A stretch of DNA of 64,000 nucleotides, from positions 6,956,501 through 7,020,500 of the forward strand of contig CM072341.1 of NCBI GenBank assembly GCA_036874045.1, given 5' to 3'. The translations under genes and the position numbers were made by a program. Within the stretch, counting starts at the first letter, position 1, and each line of letters opens with the position of its first letter. This DNA comes from Cymodocea nodosa (lineage: Eukaryota; Streptophyta; Magnoliopsida; Alismatales; Cymodoceaceae). Below, in pieces: positions 33,053-44,504 of the stretch. The notes under the pieces are model-generated. The model made no database searches and was not told the origin of the DNA. It saw only the letters and a list, made by a program, of their open reading frames with translations.

Positions 33053-35044
33053 TCAGAAACCCCTCCTAAGTATATCACTTATGGCATTACATATTTTATC
33101 TCCTAGATGCCTAATATCATTTCTGATGTCGTTAAGCACTACATCTAAGTCAGGAGGTAGCTGGGTTTGCTGTTCTGCTTGAACTGAATAACTTTGTTGT
33201 AGTTGTTGTATATGGTCTATATCAGGTTGTTGTTGTTGTTGTTGTTGAGGTTTATGCATGGCCTGGAATTTTTGCCTCTGCATTCAGATTTTCCATTAAT
33301 CTCATTTCAGAATATACATCTGGAATTTTTGATAAAGACTGAATGTTCCATTCCAGTTGTCTTATTATGTCAAATCTGTTGGTAACAACACCTTCATTCT
33401 TTAATCCTAAAACTTCAAAAATTAACTCAGGAGACAATATAAACTCCTATTCATTTATTTGAGTTTTCAGAAAATTTCCATTCTTGACCAGATTGCTATA
33501 AAAAGCTGCAATAAGCTTTGTGTATTGCTTCCAATTCGTTCCTACTGGCAAGAATTTAATGAGGCATTGAAACTCAAACAGATCTCTTATTTCCATCAAA
33601 TTTCTGAATTTTATTGGACGAGCATGCAGTGACATGTAATCAGATTATTGTATTTCTGCAATGCTTCTTCAGATCTAAAATGAATTGCATTACCTTGAAT
33701 TTGTAATATTGTACACAAAGAAGGTGATACCTGAAGCCGTGATTCAGAGTTTAATTCATCTTCAAGAACCTCTTCTTCAAAATGAATGTCATGTTGTTCC
33801 TCTTCCAAAATATTATCTTGAAGCTGCTCAGGTAAGCTTGATTCTTCAACTTCAACAGTGATAGGAACATTGTCAATATGCTCAACATTCATCTGTTCAG
33901 TCTCTATAGAATGTTCAGAGTTCAATTTTTCCACAAATTCTACAACCAATGTATCTGTCTGTAATTGTTCATTTTGTTCAACAAATAATTCCATTGATTC
34001 ATGCTGTGAATTCTCAGACTCTGCTTCTATAGATTCCGTAGAAGGCTGGTTAACTTTTAGCTCTTCTGGAGTCTTAACAATTTCAATATCTGCTACTCCA
34101 AACAATTCAACCTTTGAACTAGTTACTGCTTCAACATTGTCAATTATATTTGCAATAACTTGTTCAATGTTAGGTGCCTGATGCTCTGATTTGTCAATTT
34201 CTGCATCATCAGGACTTGTACTAATAGAAAAACTTGAGCTCATATTTGACTTGGATTTCTTCTCAAGTTTTCTAGCAAGGGAAAATAAAGTCTCATTATC
34301 TTCATCAGTTTCAATGTGTTCGGAACTGATGAGTTTATCAGATGCACAATAAGGTACAATGTCTAGACATACATTGTCCTTTGGAAATAAATTTTCATTT
34401 GATTTTCCTTTGTCAATAGACTTTGTTTCCTTAGACATAATTTTTCTGACTTTCCTTCTTCTATAACATTTTTGTTTCTCCTTTTCAAATATTGCTGTTT
34501 TCTTTTCAAATTGCTCCATAAAAGTTTTCTACTTTAATTCTTCTAAGGCACTTTCTATTGCAATGGCCTTTCGAAGACTATCAACTTTTGTTTTGTCTAC
34601 AGCAATATCTGATTCTACTTGTTTTGAATATAAAGGAGTAGGGATAGTTGATTCATGCTCTTCCTCAAATGCATGTAGTCTTGTACTGTTTATAGGAGTT
34701 TGAGGAGTTCTATTTGATGAACCTACACCTTTTTCCAAATATTTTGCATACTGTTCAAAAAATGCAATCTCAGTACATTTCATTCTATATTCTCTATCAT
34801 ATTTACTTTGAATACCCATGTATGTAATACTTGCATCAGTATGTTAAAGTTCTTGTCTAACTTCATCTAATATATCCTGAGAAAAGAAGTAATCTCTATA
34901 AAGTTCTTCTAACCTTTTGTCCACTCAAAATATTTTCTTGAACCAAGTACGTGGAACTTCATCATTATCTATTTCTTTTCCTTTTGCATCTCTTCTGCTT
35001 TTGCCTTTTCCTCTGCCACGACCTTTGTAGAACTTGGAGACCAT
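33053..35044 (-). pseudogene. ORF3 of copia C
   Basis: ATG at 35044 (MVSKFYKGRGRGKGKSRR), basic N-terminus, long open stretch 34519-33611 with Lys/Glu-rich then acidic sequence (EEEQHDIHFEEEVLEDE) and the start of the conserved core (LFEFQCLIKFLPVGTNW, LSPELIFEVLGLKNEGV). A deletion joins NLNAEA to the KFQAMHKPQ region out of frame near 33280, removing the CLYATYSLL and LFYGD segments present in A1 and B. Ends with a Gln-rich stretch and DKICNAISDILRRGF. Stops at about 34528 and 34820. Function unknown; no signal peptide or membrane helix visible. Confidence 0.8.
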
Positions 35045-36631
35045 CGTCGCAGGTTGTAACAGCAACAAGCGGGAAAGATTTTCTTGACAAAGTTTACAAA
35101 TAACCTAAGTCCCCGTGTTATAAGTGTTTAAATAGGGTTTTTAGGCGTATAACTCAACGTGAAGATAAGTCAGGTTTAGAAATTAAATAAATATTGAATA
35201 AAGCTTATTCAATCAAAGTACCCGAAATATTCAAGTATAACTCATTAAGTTAACTAACCTAACGAGTAAAACGTTGTCTAGAGGCAATTTTACACGTTAC
35301 CTTATCTAATATAACGTCTAGTTAGTACACTTAAACAAGTTTTGGATGCTTCCAACTAAAACCTTCCGAAAACAACACACATGCTAAACTTAACATTTTC
35401 TTGAGAACATTGTAAACTATTTGAACAATTTGTCTTTTGAATCTAGAATAGTTTATTTGTCTTTTTAAATTATTTCATCAAGATTTTAAAAGGACATTAA
35501 TTCAGATTAACTAAGATTTGTATTTTAAATTATATTAATCTGTTTTTCACATTGTTAATGCTCCCCCTACAAATATACTTCAAATATATTCAATCAAAAT
35601 ACAAAATATACTTGTAGTGACAATAAATGTTAAGTATAACTATACTTTTACATTTTATTTTCAGAGACTTCCGTTATCCTGACATCATCAAAAATGATTT
35701 CCAGAATCAATTCCTACTGTATATGAATCAAAACACAACCTTGAACTCAATTCGATTAATTCAAGGAGAATAAAAGAATGTATCTCAAATAAACGTTTTC
35801 AAAAGTACTAATGTTGATTCAATAAATTAGTAGTCATATTGGTATAAACTATATGCGATTCAAAGATATCTGTAATTAATGAAACAACTTTTTCTTTTCA
35901 AAACAGTAAATATTGATAATTCTCTTTAAAAGTTAGTTTGAAAAGCTTGAATCATACAAGAGCTTTCTAATGTACCCGTGTAATGAGCTTTCAGTCAACA
36001 ATCCCAGATCTAATCAGGACCTTAGGTTGCTAGATTTAAAGAATCCTTTTTTAGGACAACAATCCTTACATACCTATCTACTCAAGTACAAAAGGCTCGT
36101 GATCAAACTGATCAATAAACTCTTAAAGATTTTCACTTTGTAAGCACTTTTCATTTTAAGCACAGTATATATGTATTCCATTAATACAGATGCAATAAAA
36201 CATAAATCTCATATAATTTTTACTTCTATGATTGTACTGAGAATATGAATCAGTTTCAATAAGCTTATACTTTTGATTAACAGTTTAAGATGAGTTACAT
36301 ATAACTTATTCTACAAGTTTAATCAATTAAGTCAAATTTATGCATGATCATATGCATTTTCCTTGATTCAAAGAAAACATTTAATCAAAATTTCAGAATG
36401 TCAGAAGCATTTAATGTTTTTCATTTACACTTCCACTTAAAATCGTAAAAACTATTAAAATTGATAAACTACTTAAAATCAATAAGATACTACTATGATT
36501 TTACAATAAATACATAGTATCTTAAGCAGTAGTTTAGATATTACTTTAGATATTTACAATAAGTATATAATATCTATGAGGTGAACAACATCATCAATAA
36601 TATTTATCTTTTTATGTGGAGTTTAAGCATT
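35045..36631 (-). other. Spacer between pol and ORF3, copia C
   Basis: No coding signal. Corresponds to 49870-51458 of A1. Near ORF3 (minus sense) it carries an inverted repeat ACTCGTTAGGTTAG-type and a TATTTAAA before the ATG at 35044, as in A1. Confidence 0.6.
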
Positions 36632-37450
36632 TTACACATCACATAGCTTACAAATACTTAAATTTAGTCTAATGTTGCAGAATGTATTTTCGTCTAGAGG
36701 TTTTGTAAAGATATCAGCTAATTGATTTTTACTAGACACAAATTCTAATTTAATTTTTCCTTTAATTACGTTATCTCTTAGAAAATGATGTCTAACCTCT
36801 ATATGCTTTGCTCTTGAATGTAATACAGGATTTTTGGAAAGATTTATTGCAGAACTACTGCCACAATAAATCTCAGTTGTATCATAAGATAATCCAAAAT
36901 CTTCTAAAGTTTGCCTTATCCACAGAATCTGAGTGCAACATAGTGCAGCAGCAACATATTCAGCTTTTGTAGTAGAAAGTGCTACACAATTTTGCTTTCT
37001 ACTAAACCATGACACCAAATTATTTCCCAATAATTGACATGTGCCACTGGTACTCTTTCTATTAGATTTAGATCCTGCATAATCAGCATCAGTATATCCT
37101 ATAAGATCTATTGAACTATCCTTAGAATAATACAGTCCGAAATTTTTAGTTCCTTGTATATATCTAAATATTCTTTTAACTGCAATTAAGTGTGATTCTT
37201 TAGGATTAGATTGAAATCTAGCACAAACACACACAACAAACATAATATCAGGTCTACTAGCAGTCAAATAAAGTAAAGAACCAATCATACTTCTGTATTT
37301 TCTTTGATCTATAGATTTTCCTATGTCGTCAATATCTAACTTTAAAGTAGTACTCATAGGAGTTCCTCGAATCCATGTATCATTAAAATTAAATTTCTTA
37401 AGCATTTCATCTGCATATTTTTCCTGATTTAAAAATATACCTTTATCCAT
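36632..37450 (-). pseudogene. C-terminal RT and RNase H remnant of copia C
   Basis: Begins in the late RT (MDKGIFLNQEKYADEMLKKF), continues RKYRSMIGSLLYLTASRPDI, and the RNase H: GYTDADYAGSKSNRKSTSGT, STTKAEYVAAALCC, IYCGSSSAINLSKNPV, LADIFTKPLDEN. Two catalytic changes: the Glu motif reads TTKAEY (E retained in AEY) and the Asp of CDSSS is Gly. Joined at about 37450 to the protease remnant by a large deletion. Confidence 0.9.
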
Positions 37451-37691
37451 TTATGACACTTAGCAAATTAAATCCTAGGTTTTCTACATATAGTACATTC
37501 GAAATAACACAAGTAGGAGTTATTTGAACATTGCCCATACCTATGATTTTATCTTTGCTTTTGTTTCCAAATGTTACACTTCCTTTCATGGTATTTGTAA
37601 AATTTTGTAATAGACTTTTTTGTCTGGTCATGTGACTTGACGCTCCACTGTCCAAGATCCATTTTGATGTTGTTTCCTCTTGTAACACAAA
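37443..37691 (-). pseudogene. Protease remnant of copia C
   Basis: [16 protein letters not shown] with intact catalytic DSG, continuing to GFNLLSVI and then cut by the deletion at about 37450. In this copy gag and pol share one frame, separated only by the gag TAA. Confidence 0.88.
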
Positions 37692-39949
37692 TTAAGAAAA
37701 ACTTTTTCTTGGTACCCAATGTTGTTGAGGACCAAGTTCATTAAATGCATATTTCTTCTTTTTGTTTAAAAATAGTTTAACATTATCATTTATATTCTTA
37801 TTTGTTGTAAGTACTATTGATTTATCATTAGCTTCATACTCACATATAGCATTATTGCTTTTGCAATCATTCTTTTTGTTTTCAGATGTAGTATAATCAA
37901 GACCAAACATATTTTTATCAGATGTTAATTTATTTTGGTGATGCTTATACATTTCTGTAAGTTCATACCAAGATTTTGTACTTGTATTAACACTTTCCGT
38001 ACATACAAAATCTTTTTCTGCACAAGAAATTTTTGTTTTATCACATGCAGAATGAGTAATTGGTCTAATACCAGTGTATTGAATTACATGCTCAGGTTTC
38101 TGAATTTTCAGTTTACTACAATTGTCTGAAATTTTAGAAACATTAGAAACTGAATTTCCAGAATAACAAACAAGATTTTTAGAAACATTTATAGTCATGT
38201 TAGAAGTACAATTTGACAAATCACATTGATTTATATTATTACTGCATGATTCATCCCTTGAAGTACCTACTTCTACATATTTATTACCTTGTTTCATAAT
38301 GAAAGGAATTTTAGTCTTAGATTTACTTGAACTGCAACTAATAAATCCTTTATTGGCTTTAGATTCAGGATATTCAGGATAATCAAATCCTAAGCCAAAT
38401 TTATAAGACACTGCAGGGTACTAGTTAGTTTGTCTAACTTAGTTTGACTTAAATTCCATTTCTCAAAGGTAGAATTTAAATCTTGTTCTCTCAGTTTTAA
38501 TTTTTCTATCTCTAATTCAAGTTCATTTATATTATTTCTCAACATTTCATTTTCAGATTCTATCTTTAATTTTTCAGCATTTATATTCTGTATTTGTTCA
38601 CGCAAGATACATTCATTAAATCTAAATTTTTGAAAATCTCTAGCATTATTTTCATTATCACATTTAAACTTTTCTAAAGTAGTAGACAGGAAACAATTTT
38701 CTTCTTCCATAATGGATGAAGATTTTCTAATATTCTTATTTTCCAGTTTACATACTTTAAGTTTTTGTAATAATGCATGATAAGCACATAATAATTCATC
38801 AAAGTTGAAATCTGAATGACTTTTAGGATCAGATATTACCTCAGACTCATCTTCCATGAAGCACACATGAGCAACGTCTTCTAACTCTTGTTCTCCTTCT
38901 GAATGTGAAGATTTTGATGCTGATTCCTCAGATTCAGACTCTTCAGACGTGTCATCCCAAGTGACCTTCAAAGCCTTTTTCTTGTAAAACTTTTTCTGAG
39001 TTTTCTGAGCCGTCTTCTTCTAATTTGTCCTACTTTGCTTTTCATTTTTCCTCATAGGACAATCTGGAGAAAGATGTCCAGGTTTCTTACAGTTGTAACA
39101 TACATACTTTCTAGATGAAGAATTCTTGTCATTCAATGATTTTGACATTGAGGGTTTATCATTTTTGTTCCTTTGTTGTTTCCTAGCTTTCCATGCTTTC
39201 TTGAATTTCCTAGTCAGCAAAATCAAATCCTCGTCAGAATCAGTAGATATATCAGAATCTGAATTAATTACGAAGGCTATTTCTTTCTTCATTTTTTGTT
39301 TGTTGTGACTCAGTGATTCATTTAATTGAACTTCATAAGCTGTTAAATTTCCTATAAGTTCATTCATAGTATAAACATTTAAATCTCATGATTCCTCAAT
39401 TGATGTTACTTTCTGAGACCATTTAGAACTTAGGGATCTGAGAATTTTCTTCACCAAATCCTTCTGTTCAAAATTCTTTCCTAAACATTTTAAAGAGTTT
39501 ATGATATCAAGAAATCTGGAAAACATCTCAGAAATATTTTTGTCTTCATGCATCTTAAAGAGTTCATACTTATGAATCAACATGTTTATTTTTGTCTCTT
39601 TAACTTGAGAAGTACCTTCATGTGAAACTTCTAATGCGTGCCACACCTCATAAGCAGATTTATATGCCGACACTTTACTAAACTATTCATAACTCAATGC
39701 ACAAAATAAAATATTTAAGCCCTTAGCATTCAGAGTTTCATTTTCTTTTTCAGTAATTGTCCAAGTATTATAAGGAGTAGTTAACGGAGTATATGGTTTA
39801 GAAATCATGAACCACAATTTATGATCTATACTTTGAAGAAAAACAGTCATCCTATATTTCCAATATTCAAAATGTATTTCATCAAATAAAGGAGGACGAT
39901 TAAGATTTTGGCCTTCATATAAAGAAAAATTACCATTTCCAGTAGCCAT
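37692..39949 (-). pseudogene. Gag of copia C
   Basis: ATG 39949 (MATGNGNFSLYEGQ), UBN2-type core (FEYWKYRMTVFLQSIDHKLW, LNAKGLNILFCALSYE, INMLIHKYELFKMHEDK), CCHC knuckle CYNCKKPGHLSPDC at 39059-39100, a Ser/Glu-rich stretch (EESESEESASKSSHSEGE), a long coiled coil and the terminus LGPQQHWVPRKSFS followed by TAA. Stops near 39680, 39384 and 39017, and a frameshift near 38410. The protein is otherwise close to A1 and B gag. Confidence 0.91.
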
Positions 39950-40135
39950 TTTACCTTAAATTTTTCAACCTATTTGATTTTAAACAGTCTAAAAACTTTA
40001 AAACAACTTGAGCCTTAAATCAATAGAGTTAAACGTATGCTCAGATATTAATTTCCGTTTAAAAACAAGGAAGGTAGAATAAGCAATGATATTAAATTAG
40101 TTGGTATTGATTTTATATCAAAGATTATTCACAAA

Positions 40136-40147
40136 GCTCTAATACCA
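40136..40147 (-). other. Primer binding site of copia C
   Basis: Minus-strand TGGTATTAGAGC, one transition from the initiator tRNA-Met site, two bases from the LTR. The leader 39950-40135 has no coding signal. Confidence 0.85.
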
Positions 40148-40149
40148 CA

Positions 40150-41731
40150 TGTAGGATCGTATGGCTACACAAGAGGGGGGTGAATTGTGTATTTTTAATA
40201 TTTTCTGAAATATAATTGAAACTTTAAAACTCAAAAACAAGTCGAGACATTGTTTTCATAATATCATTTTTATTCAAGGTTTCAATTACAATATACAATT
40301 CAATTCTCCTCTGAAATTGTAGATGCAATTACATTTCGATACCATGTATCATCTAAACAATTTCATAACTACAAACAAAGAAAACTAATTTGCGGAATTT
40401 AAAACTTTTCTCCTTGTTTGAGATCTTTCTTCTTCTTCTTTTTCTTCTTCAGCAATTCTTCAGTGACGAATATCTTGTCTTTTCATGCTTCACCGAATTT
40501 GCTTTCTTCTGATACTTCAAATCTTCAGTGACGAAAATCTGACCTTTTTATGCTTCACTGAACTTTCTTCCACTTGAGAGATTTTTCCCGAAGAGGTGTT
40601 TTTGATCCCTGAAAAAGATTTTTCTTTTGGTGTGCAGGGATGGCTTGATCCTTGAAAAGATTTTTCATTTTGTGTGCAAGGATAAATTGATCAACGAGAA
40701 TTCTATGCCTTTTATACTGTATCTTCATTCCATGCATATCCTTCACGTTTAACCACTACCAGTTTTCCACTTCTCCACGTCTTTTCTTTTTTCTTCATCG
40801 AAACACATACATTCTAACCCACGTTTATACTTCTAATTTTCTTTAATTATTAGTCTTGGATCTTTGAAAAATTTCCTGAAAATAAACTTTCTCGTTCAAA
40901 AATTTTTCATCAGTGTAATAAGAAGTCGTTACTTTAATGTTAACTAAACGAGTAACACAAGTATATATATATAACTTAACATTTCTAACTTAACGAGTTC
41001 ACCATGTGCTATTTCACGTGACAAGTACTGTAGCTAACTCAATGAACTAAGTCCGTGGTGTTATGCTATCTCAACGAACCATCTCCGTTGTGTTATGATA
41101 ACTCAACGAACCAGTAATAAACAAATGTTCTTATAATAAGAATTTTACCACGTACAAAAATAACAACTTAAGTTTATAACGCTAACCTAACGCGTTGCCT
41201 TAGTGTTCAATATAGCAACTCAACGCGTTTAGTTATGTTAACTTAACGAGTTAAACATGAGCACCCCACGTGATACAATACAACATTCGTAACTTATAAT
41301 TTTACCACGTGTATAACACTAACTTAACGAGTTCGTCTCTTCTTTTACTCACTAACTTAACGAGTTATCACGTGACCTATTTTAACCTTTAAGCTTCTAA
41401 CTTAACGAGTTCTCACGTGACCTCTATACAAACAAAACTCTAACTTAACGAGTTGTCTAAATGTGCACTCTTCATGATACAGAAGATATAACATTAAAAC
41501 ATATCATGCTTTTCAATAAAAACACATGTTAACTTAACGTTTAGCTAAATGAGAAATTAATGCAATGAAATGACTAGTTATTAACTTCAGATCCAATACA
41601 CACAAGTATTTATATCAGTAAGCTTTTTCTGTATTAATTGATGATTTTAATTTCTTTTCACAAGCAATAGTAATTGAGGAAATATGATTATTTTCATTCA
41701 GCACACATCATCAAAACAAAAATACTCAACA
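40150..41731 (-). mobile_element. 5' LTR of copia C
   Basis: 1582 bases, TG...CA. TATAAAAG on the minus strand near 40705-40712, with the paired leader hairpins downstream. Right edge meets the AGGAT duplication and the integrase of element E. Confidence 0.93.
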
Positions 41732-41736
41732 AGGAT

Positions 41737-42377
41737 AATTTTCCTGATGAACAATTAATGACCATAAACACAATGCCTTGGTATGTAGAGATAGTCAATT
41801 ACTTAGTTATTGGTTTAACACCTAAAGATTGGAATATACAGGATAGAAATTATTCTTTTCAAGAGTGAGATATTATTATTTGGAAGACCCATACTTATTT
41901 AAGAAATGTCTTGATCTGGTTTTAAGGAGGTGTGTTCCAAAAATTGAGTATTAGAGCATATTATCCTTTTGCCATGACCAAGCATGTGAAGGACATTTTG
42001 GTTCAGGGAAAACTACTGCCAAAATTCTACAATGTGGTTTCTATTGGCCAACACTATTCAAGGATGCTCATAAATACTGCTTAAGTTGTTTAAGATGTCA
42101 ACAAATAGTAAGGATATCAAAGAGGAATATGATGCCTCTAAATCCTATTGTTGAGGTTGAAATCATTAATGTGTGGGGAATAGATTTTATGGGTCCATTT
42201 CCTATGTCTAATCAATTTAATTATATATTGTTGGAGGTGGATTATGTATCTAAATGGATAGAAGCTATTTCTACGAAAACTAATGACAACAAAGTGGTAA
42301 TACTTATCAAAACTAATATAATATCTAGATTTGGAATACCTAAATTTATTATTAGTGATAGAGGAGCTCATTTCTAT
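41737..42377 (+). pseudogene. Integrase of gypsy element E, 5' part
   Basis: Continues from the RNase H after the C insertion (DNFPDEQLMTINTMPWY). The zinc region is readable across frames (CHDQAC, GHFG, CLRCQQ). Then the core: VWGIDFMGPFPMSNQFNYIL with the first catalytic Asp, VDYVSKWIEAISTKTNDNK, IISDRGAHF with the second. The reading stops at 42377 where copia B inserted, so the Glu region lies outside the window. Confidence 0.9.
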
Positions 42378-42690
42378 TATAGGATCATATGGCTACACAA
42401 GAGGGGGGTGAATTGTGTATTTTTAATATTTTCTTAAATATAATTGAAACTTTAAAACTCGAAAACAAGTCAAGACATTGATTTCATAAAATCATTTTTA
42501 TTCAAGGTTTCAATTACAATATACAATTTAATTCTCCTCAGAAATTGTAGATGTAATTATATTTTGATACCATGTATCATCTAAACAATTTCATAACTAC
42601 AAATAGAGAAAACTAATTTGCGGAATTTAAAACTTTTCTCCCTGTTTGAGATCTTTCTTCTTCTTCCTTTTCTTCTTCAGCAATTCTTCA
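42378..42690 (-). mobile_element. 3' LTR of copia B, distal fragment
   Basis: Minus-sense end of the LTR, terminus TATAGG in place of TGTAGG. Broken at 42690 by A1; continues at 55809. Confidence 0.92.
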
Positions 42691-42965
42691 GTGAGTGTTG
42701 AGTATTTTTTTGATCATGTGTGTTGAATGAAAATAATCATATTGCCTCAATTACTATTGCTTGTGAAAAGAAATTAAAATCATCAATTAATACAGAAAAA
42801 GCTTACTGATATAAATACTTGTCTGTATAGGATCTGAAGTTAATATCTAGTCATTTCGTTGCATTAATTTCTCATTTAGCTAAACGTTAAGTTAACGTGT
42901 GTTTTTATTGAAAAGCATGATATGTTTTAATGTTATATCTTCTGTATCATGAACAGTGCACGTTT

Positions 42966-43441
42966 AGACAACTCGTTAAGTGAGAGTTTTGTTTGTATAG
43001 AGGTCACGTGAGAACTCGTTAAGTTAGAGGCTTAAAGGTTAAAATAGGTCACGTGATAACTCGTTAAGTTAGTGAGTAAAAGAAGAGACGAACTCGTTAA
43101 GTTAGTGTTATACACGTGGTGAAATTATAAGTTACGAATGTTGTATTGTATCACGTGAGGTGCACATGTTTAACTCGTTAAGTTAACATAACGAAACGCG
43201 TTGAGTTGCTATATTGAACACTAAGGCAACGCGTTAGGTTAGCGTTATAAACTTAAGTTGTTATTTTTGCACGTGGTAAAATTTTTATTATAAAAACATT
43301 TGTTTATTACTGGTTCGTTGAATTATCATAACACAACGGAAATGGTTCGTTGAGTTATCATAACACAACGGAGATGGTTCGTTGAGATAGCATAACACCA
43401 CAGACTTAGTCTGTTGAGTTAGCTACAGTACTTGTCACGTG
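42966..43441 (+). promoter_or_regulatory. U3 array of G-boxes and palindromes, copia A1
   Basis: CACGTG at 43005, 43050, 43113, 43152, 43270 and 43436, interspersed with ACTCGTTAAGTTAG units (42971-43110, 43170) and, at about 43315-43410, tandem units of about 32 bases each holding GTTGAGTTA, three bases and TAACACAAC. CACGTG is the known core for plant bZIP/bHLH factors; regulation by them is inference. Sireviruses are known to carry repeated palindromes upstream of the LTR core promoter. Confidence 0.82.
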
Positions 43442-43738
43442 AAATGGCACATGAGGAACTCATTAAGTTAGAAACGTTAAGTTATATATATACTTGTGTT
43501 ACTCGTTTAGTTAACATTAAAGTAACGACTTCTTATTACACTGATGAAAAACTTTTGGACGAGAAAGTTTATTTTGCAAGAAATTTTTCAGAGATCCAGG
43601 ACTAATGATTAAAGAAAATTCGAAATATAAACGTGGGTTAGAACGTGTGTGTTTCGATGAAGGAAAAAGAAAAGACGTGGAGAAGTGGAAAACTGGTAGT
43701 GGTTAAACGTGAAGGATATGCATGAAATGAAGATACAG

Positions 43739-43746
43739 TATAAAAG
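43739..43746 (+). promoter_or_regulatory. TATA box of the family-A LTR
   Basis: TATAAAAG in GTATAAAAGGCAT, kept in the other family-A LTRs (2756, 55242, and minus-strand copies in C and B). Confidence 0.8.
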
Positions 43747-43771
43747 GCATAAAATTCTCGTTGATCAATTT

Positions 43772-43849
43772 ATCCTTGCACACAAAATGAAAAATCTTTT
43801 CAAGGATCAAACCATCCTTGCACACCAAAAGAAAAACTTTTTCAAGGAT
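43772..43849 (+). repeat. Two tandem hairpin units in the LTR leader
   Basis: Unit 1: ATCCTT (43772-43777) pairs with AAGGAT (43802-43807). Unit 2: ATCCTT (43814-43819) pairs with AAGGAT (43844-43849). The loop is GCACAC-rich then A-rich and C/T-rich. The matching unit 2 in the 3' LTR is ATCCCT (55317-55322) with AGGGAT (55348-55353): both arms change together. They lie about 30-110 bases after the TATA box, so probably in the transcript leader. Confidence 0.78.
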
Positions 43850-44306
43850 CAAAAACACCTTCTCGGGGAAAATCTTTCAAGTGGAAGAAAGTTCAGTGAA
43901 ACATAAAAAGGTAAGATTTTCATCACTGAAGATTTGAAGTATTAGAAGAAAGCAAATTCGGTGAAGCATGAAACAACAAGATATTCGTCACTAAAGAATT
44001 GCTGAAGAAGAAAAAGAAGAAGAAGAAAGATCTCAAACAGGGAGAAAAGTTTTAAATTCCGCAAATTAGTTTTCTCTGTTTGTAGTTATGAAATTGTTTA
44101 GATGATACATGGTATCGAAATATAATTGCATCTACAATTTCTGAGGAGAATTGAATTGTATATTGTAATTGAAACCTTGAATAAAAATGATTTTATGAAA
44201 ACAATGTCTTGACTTGTTTTTGAGTTTTAAAGTTTCAATTATATTACAAAAATTATTAAAAATACACAATTCACCCCCCTCTTGTGTAGCCATACGATCC
44301 TACAAG

Positions 44307-44318
44307 CGGTATCAGAGC
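44307..44318 (+). other. Primer binding site of copia A1
   Basis: CGGTATCAGAGC, one change from the initiator tRNA-Met site, two bases after the LTR. The leader 44319-44504 has no coding signal. Confidence 0.88.
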
Positions 44319-44504
44319 TTTGTGAATAATCTTTGATATAAAATCGATACCAACTTATTTAATATCATTGCTTATTCTACCTTCCTTGTTTTTAAACGGA
44401 AATTAATATCTGAGCATACATTTAACTCTATTGATTTAAGGCTCAAGTTGTTTTAAAGTTTTTAGACTGTTTAAAATCAAATAGGTTGAAAAATCTAAGG
44501 TAAG

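Larger units (their letters stand above)
30958..41731 (-). mobile_element. Copia family-A element C, minus strand, complete ends with internal deletions
   Basis: 10.8 kb with LTRs at both ends and exact AGGAT duplications at 30953-30957 and 41732-41736. Contains gag, small protease and RNase H remnants, and ORF3. Compared with A1 it lacks about 2.06 kb of pol (integrase and most of RT) and about 0.27 kb of ORF3. It is non-autonomous as it stands. Confidence 0.94.
16102..42377 (+). mobile_element. Ty3/gypsy element E, the host of the nested insertions (discontinuous)
   Basis: Element E survives as three blocks, 16102-17862, 29781-30957 and 41737-42377, that run in order through one gag-pol sequence collinear with element F. 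Removing copia D (with one ACAGT copy) and copia C (with one AGGAT copy) restores continuity with F's sequence. Its 5' part was displaced leftwards by F and its 3' part lies beyond element B, so no LTR of E is in the window. All coding parts carry stops and shifts. Confidence 0.88.
42696..44304 (+). mobile_element. 5' LTR of copia A1
   Basis: TGTTGAGTATTT...CCTACA. U3 contains six CACGTG sites and palindrome repeats, TATAAAAG at 43739-43746, leader hairpins at 43772-43849, and AATAAAAATG near 44181 as a possible poly(A) signal. Confidence 0.95.

Noticed and set aside
33053-35044. ORF3 as an envelope gene
   Set aside because: No signal peptide, no hydrophobic membrane segment and no fusion-peptide-like stretch in any of the copies; the proteins are highly charged.
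42966-43441. CRISPR-like array from regularly repeated palindromes
   Set aside because: Units are irregular in spacing, spacers are similar to one another, no cas genes, and the context is a plant LTR.
43709-43906. A 62-65 codon ORF (MKDMHEMKIQYKRH...) repeated in every family-A LTR
   Set aside because: Its ATG lies upstream of the TATA box, so the LTR transcript would not contain it; conservation follows from the LTRs being copies. It overlaps the leader hairpins.
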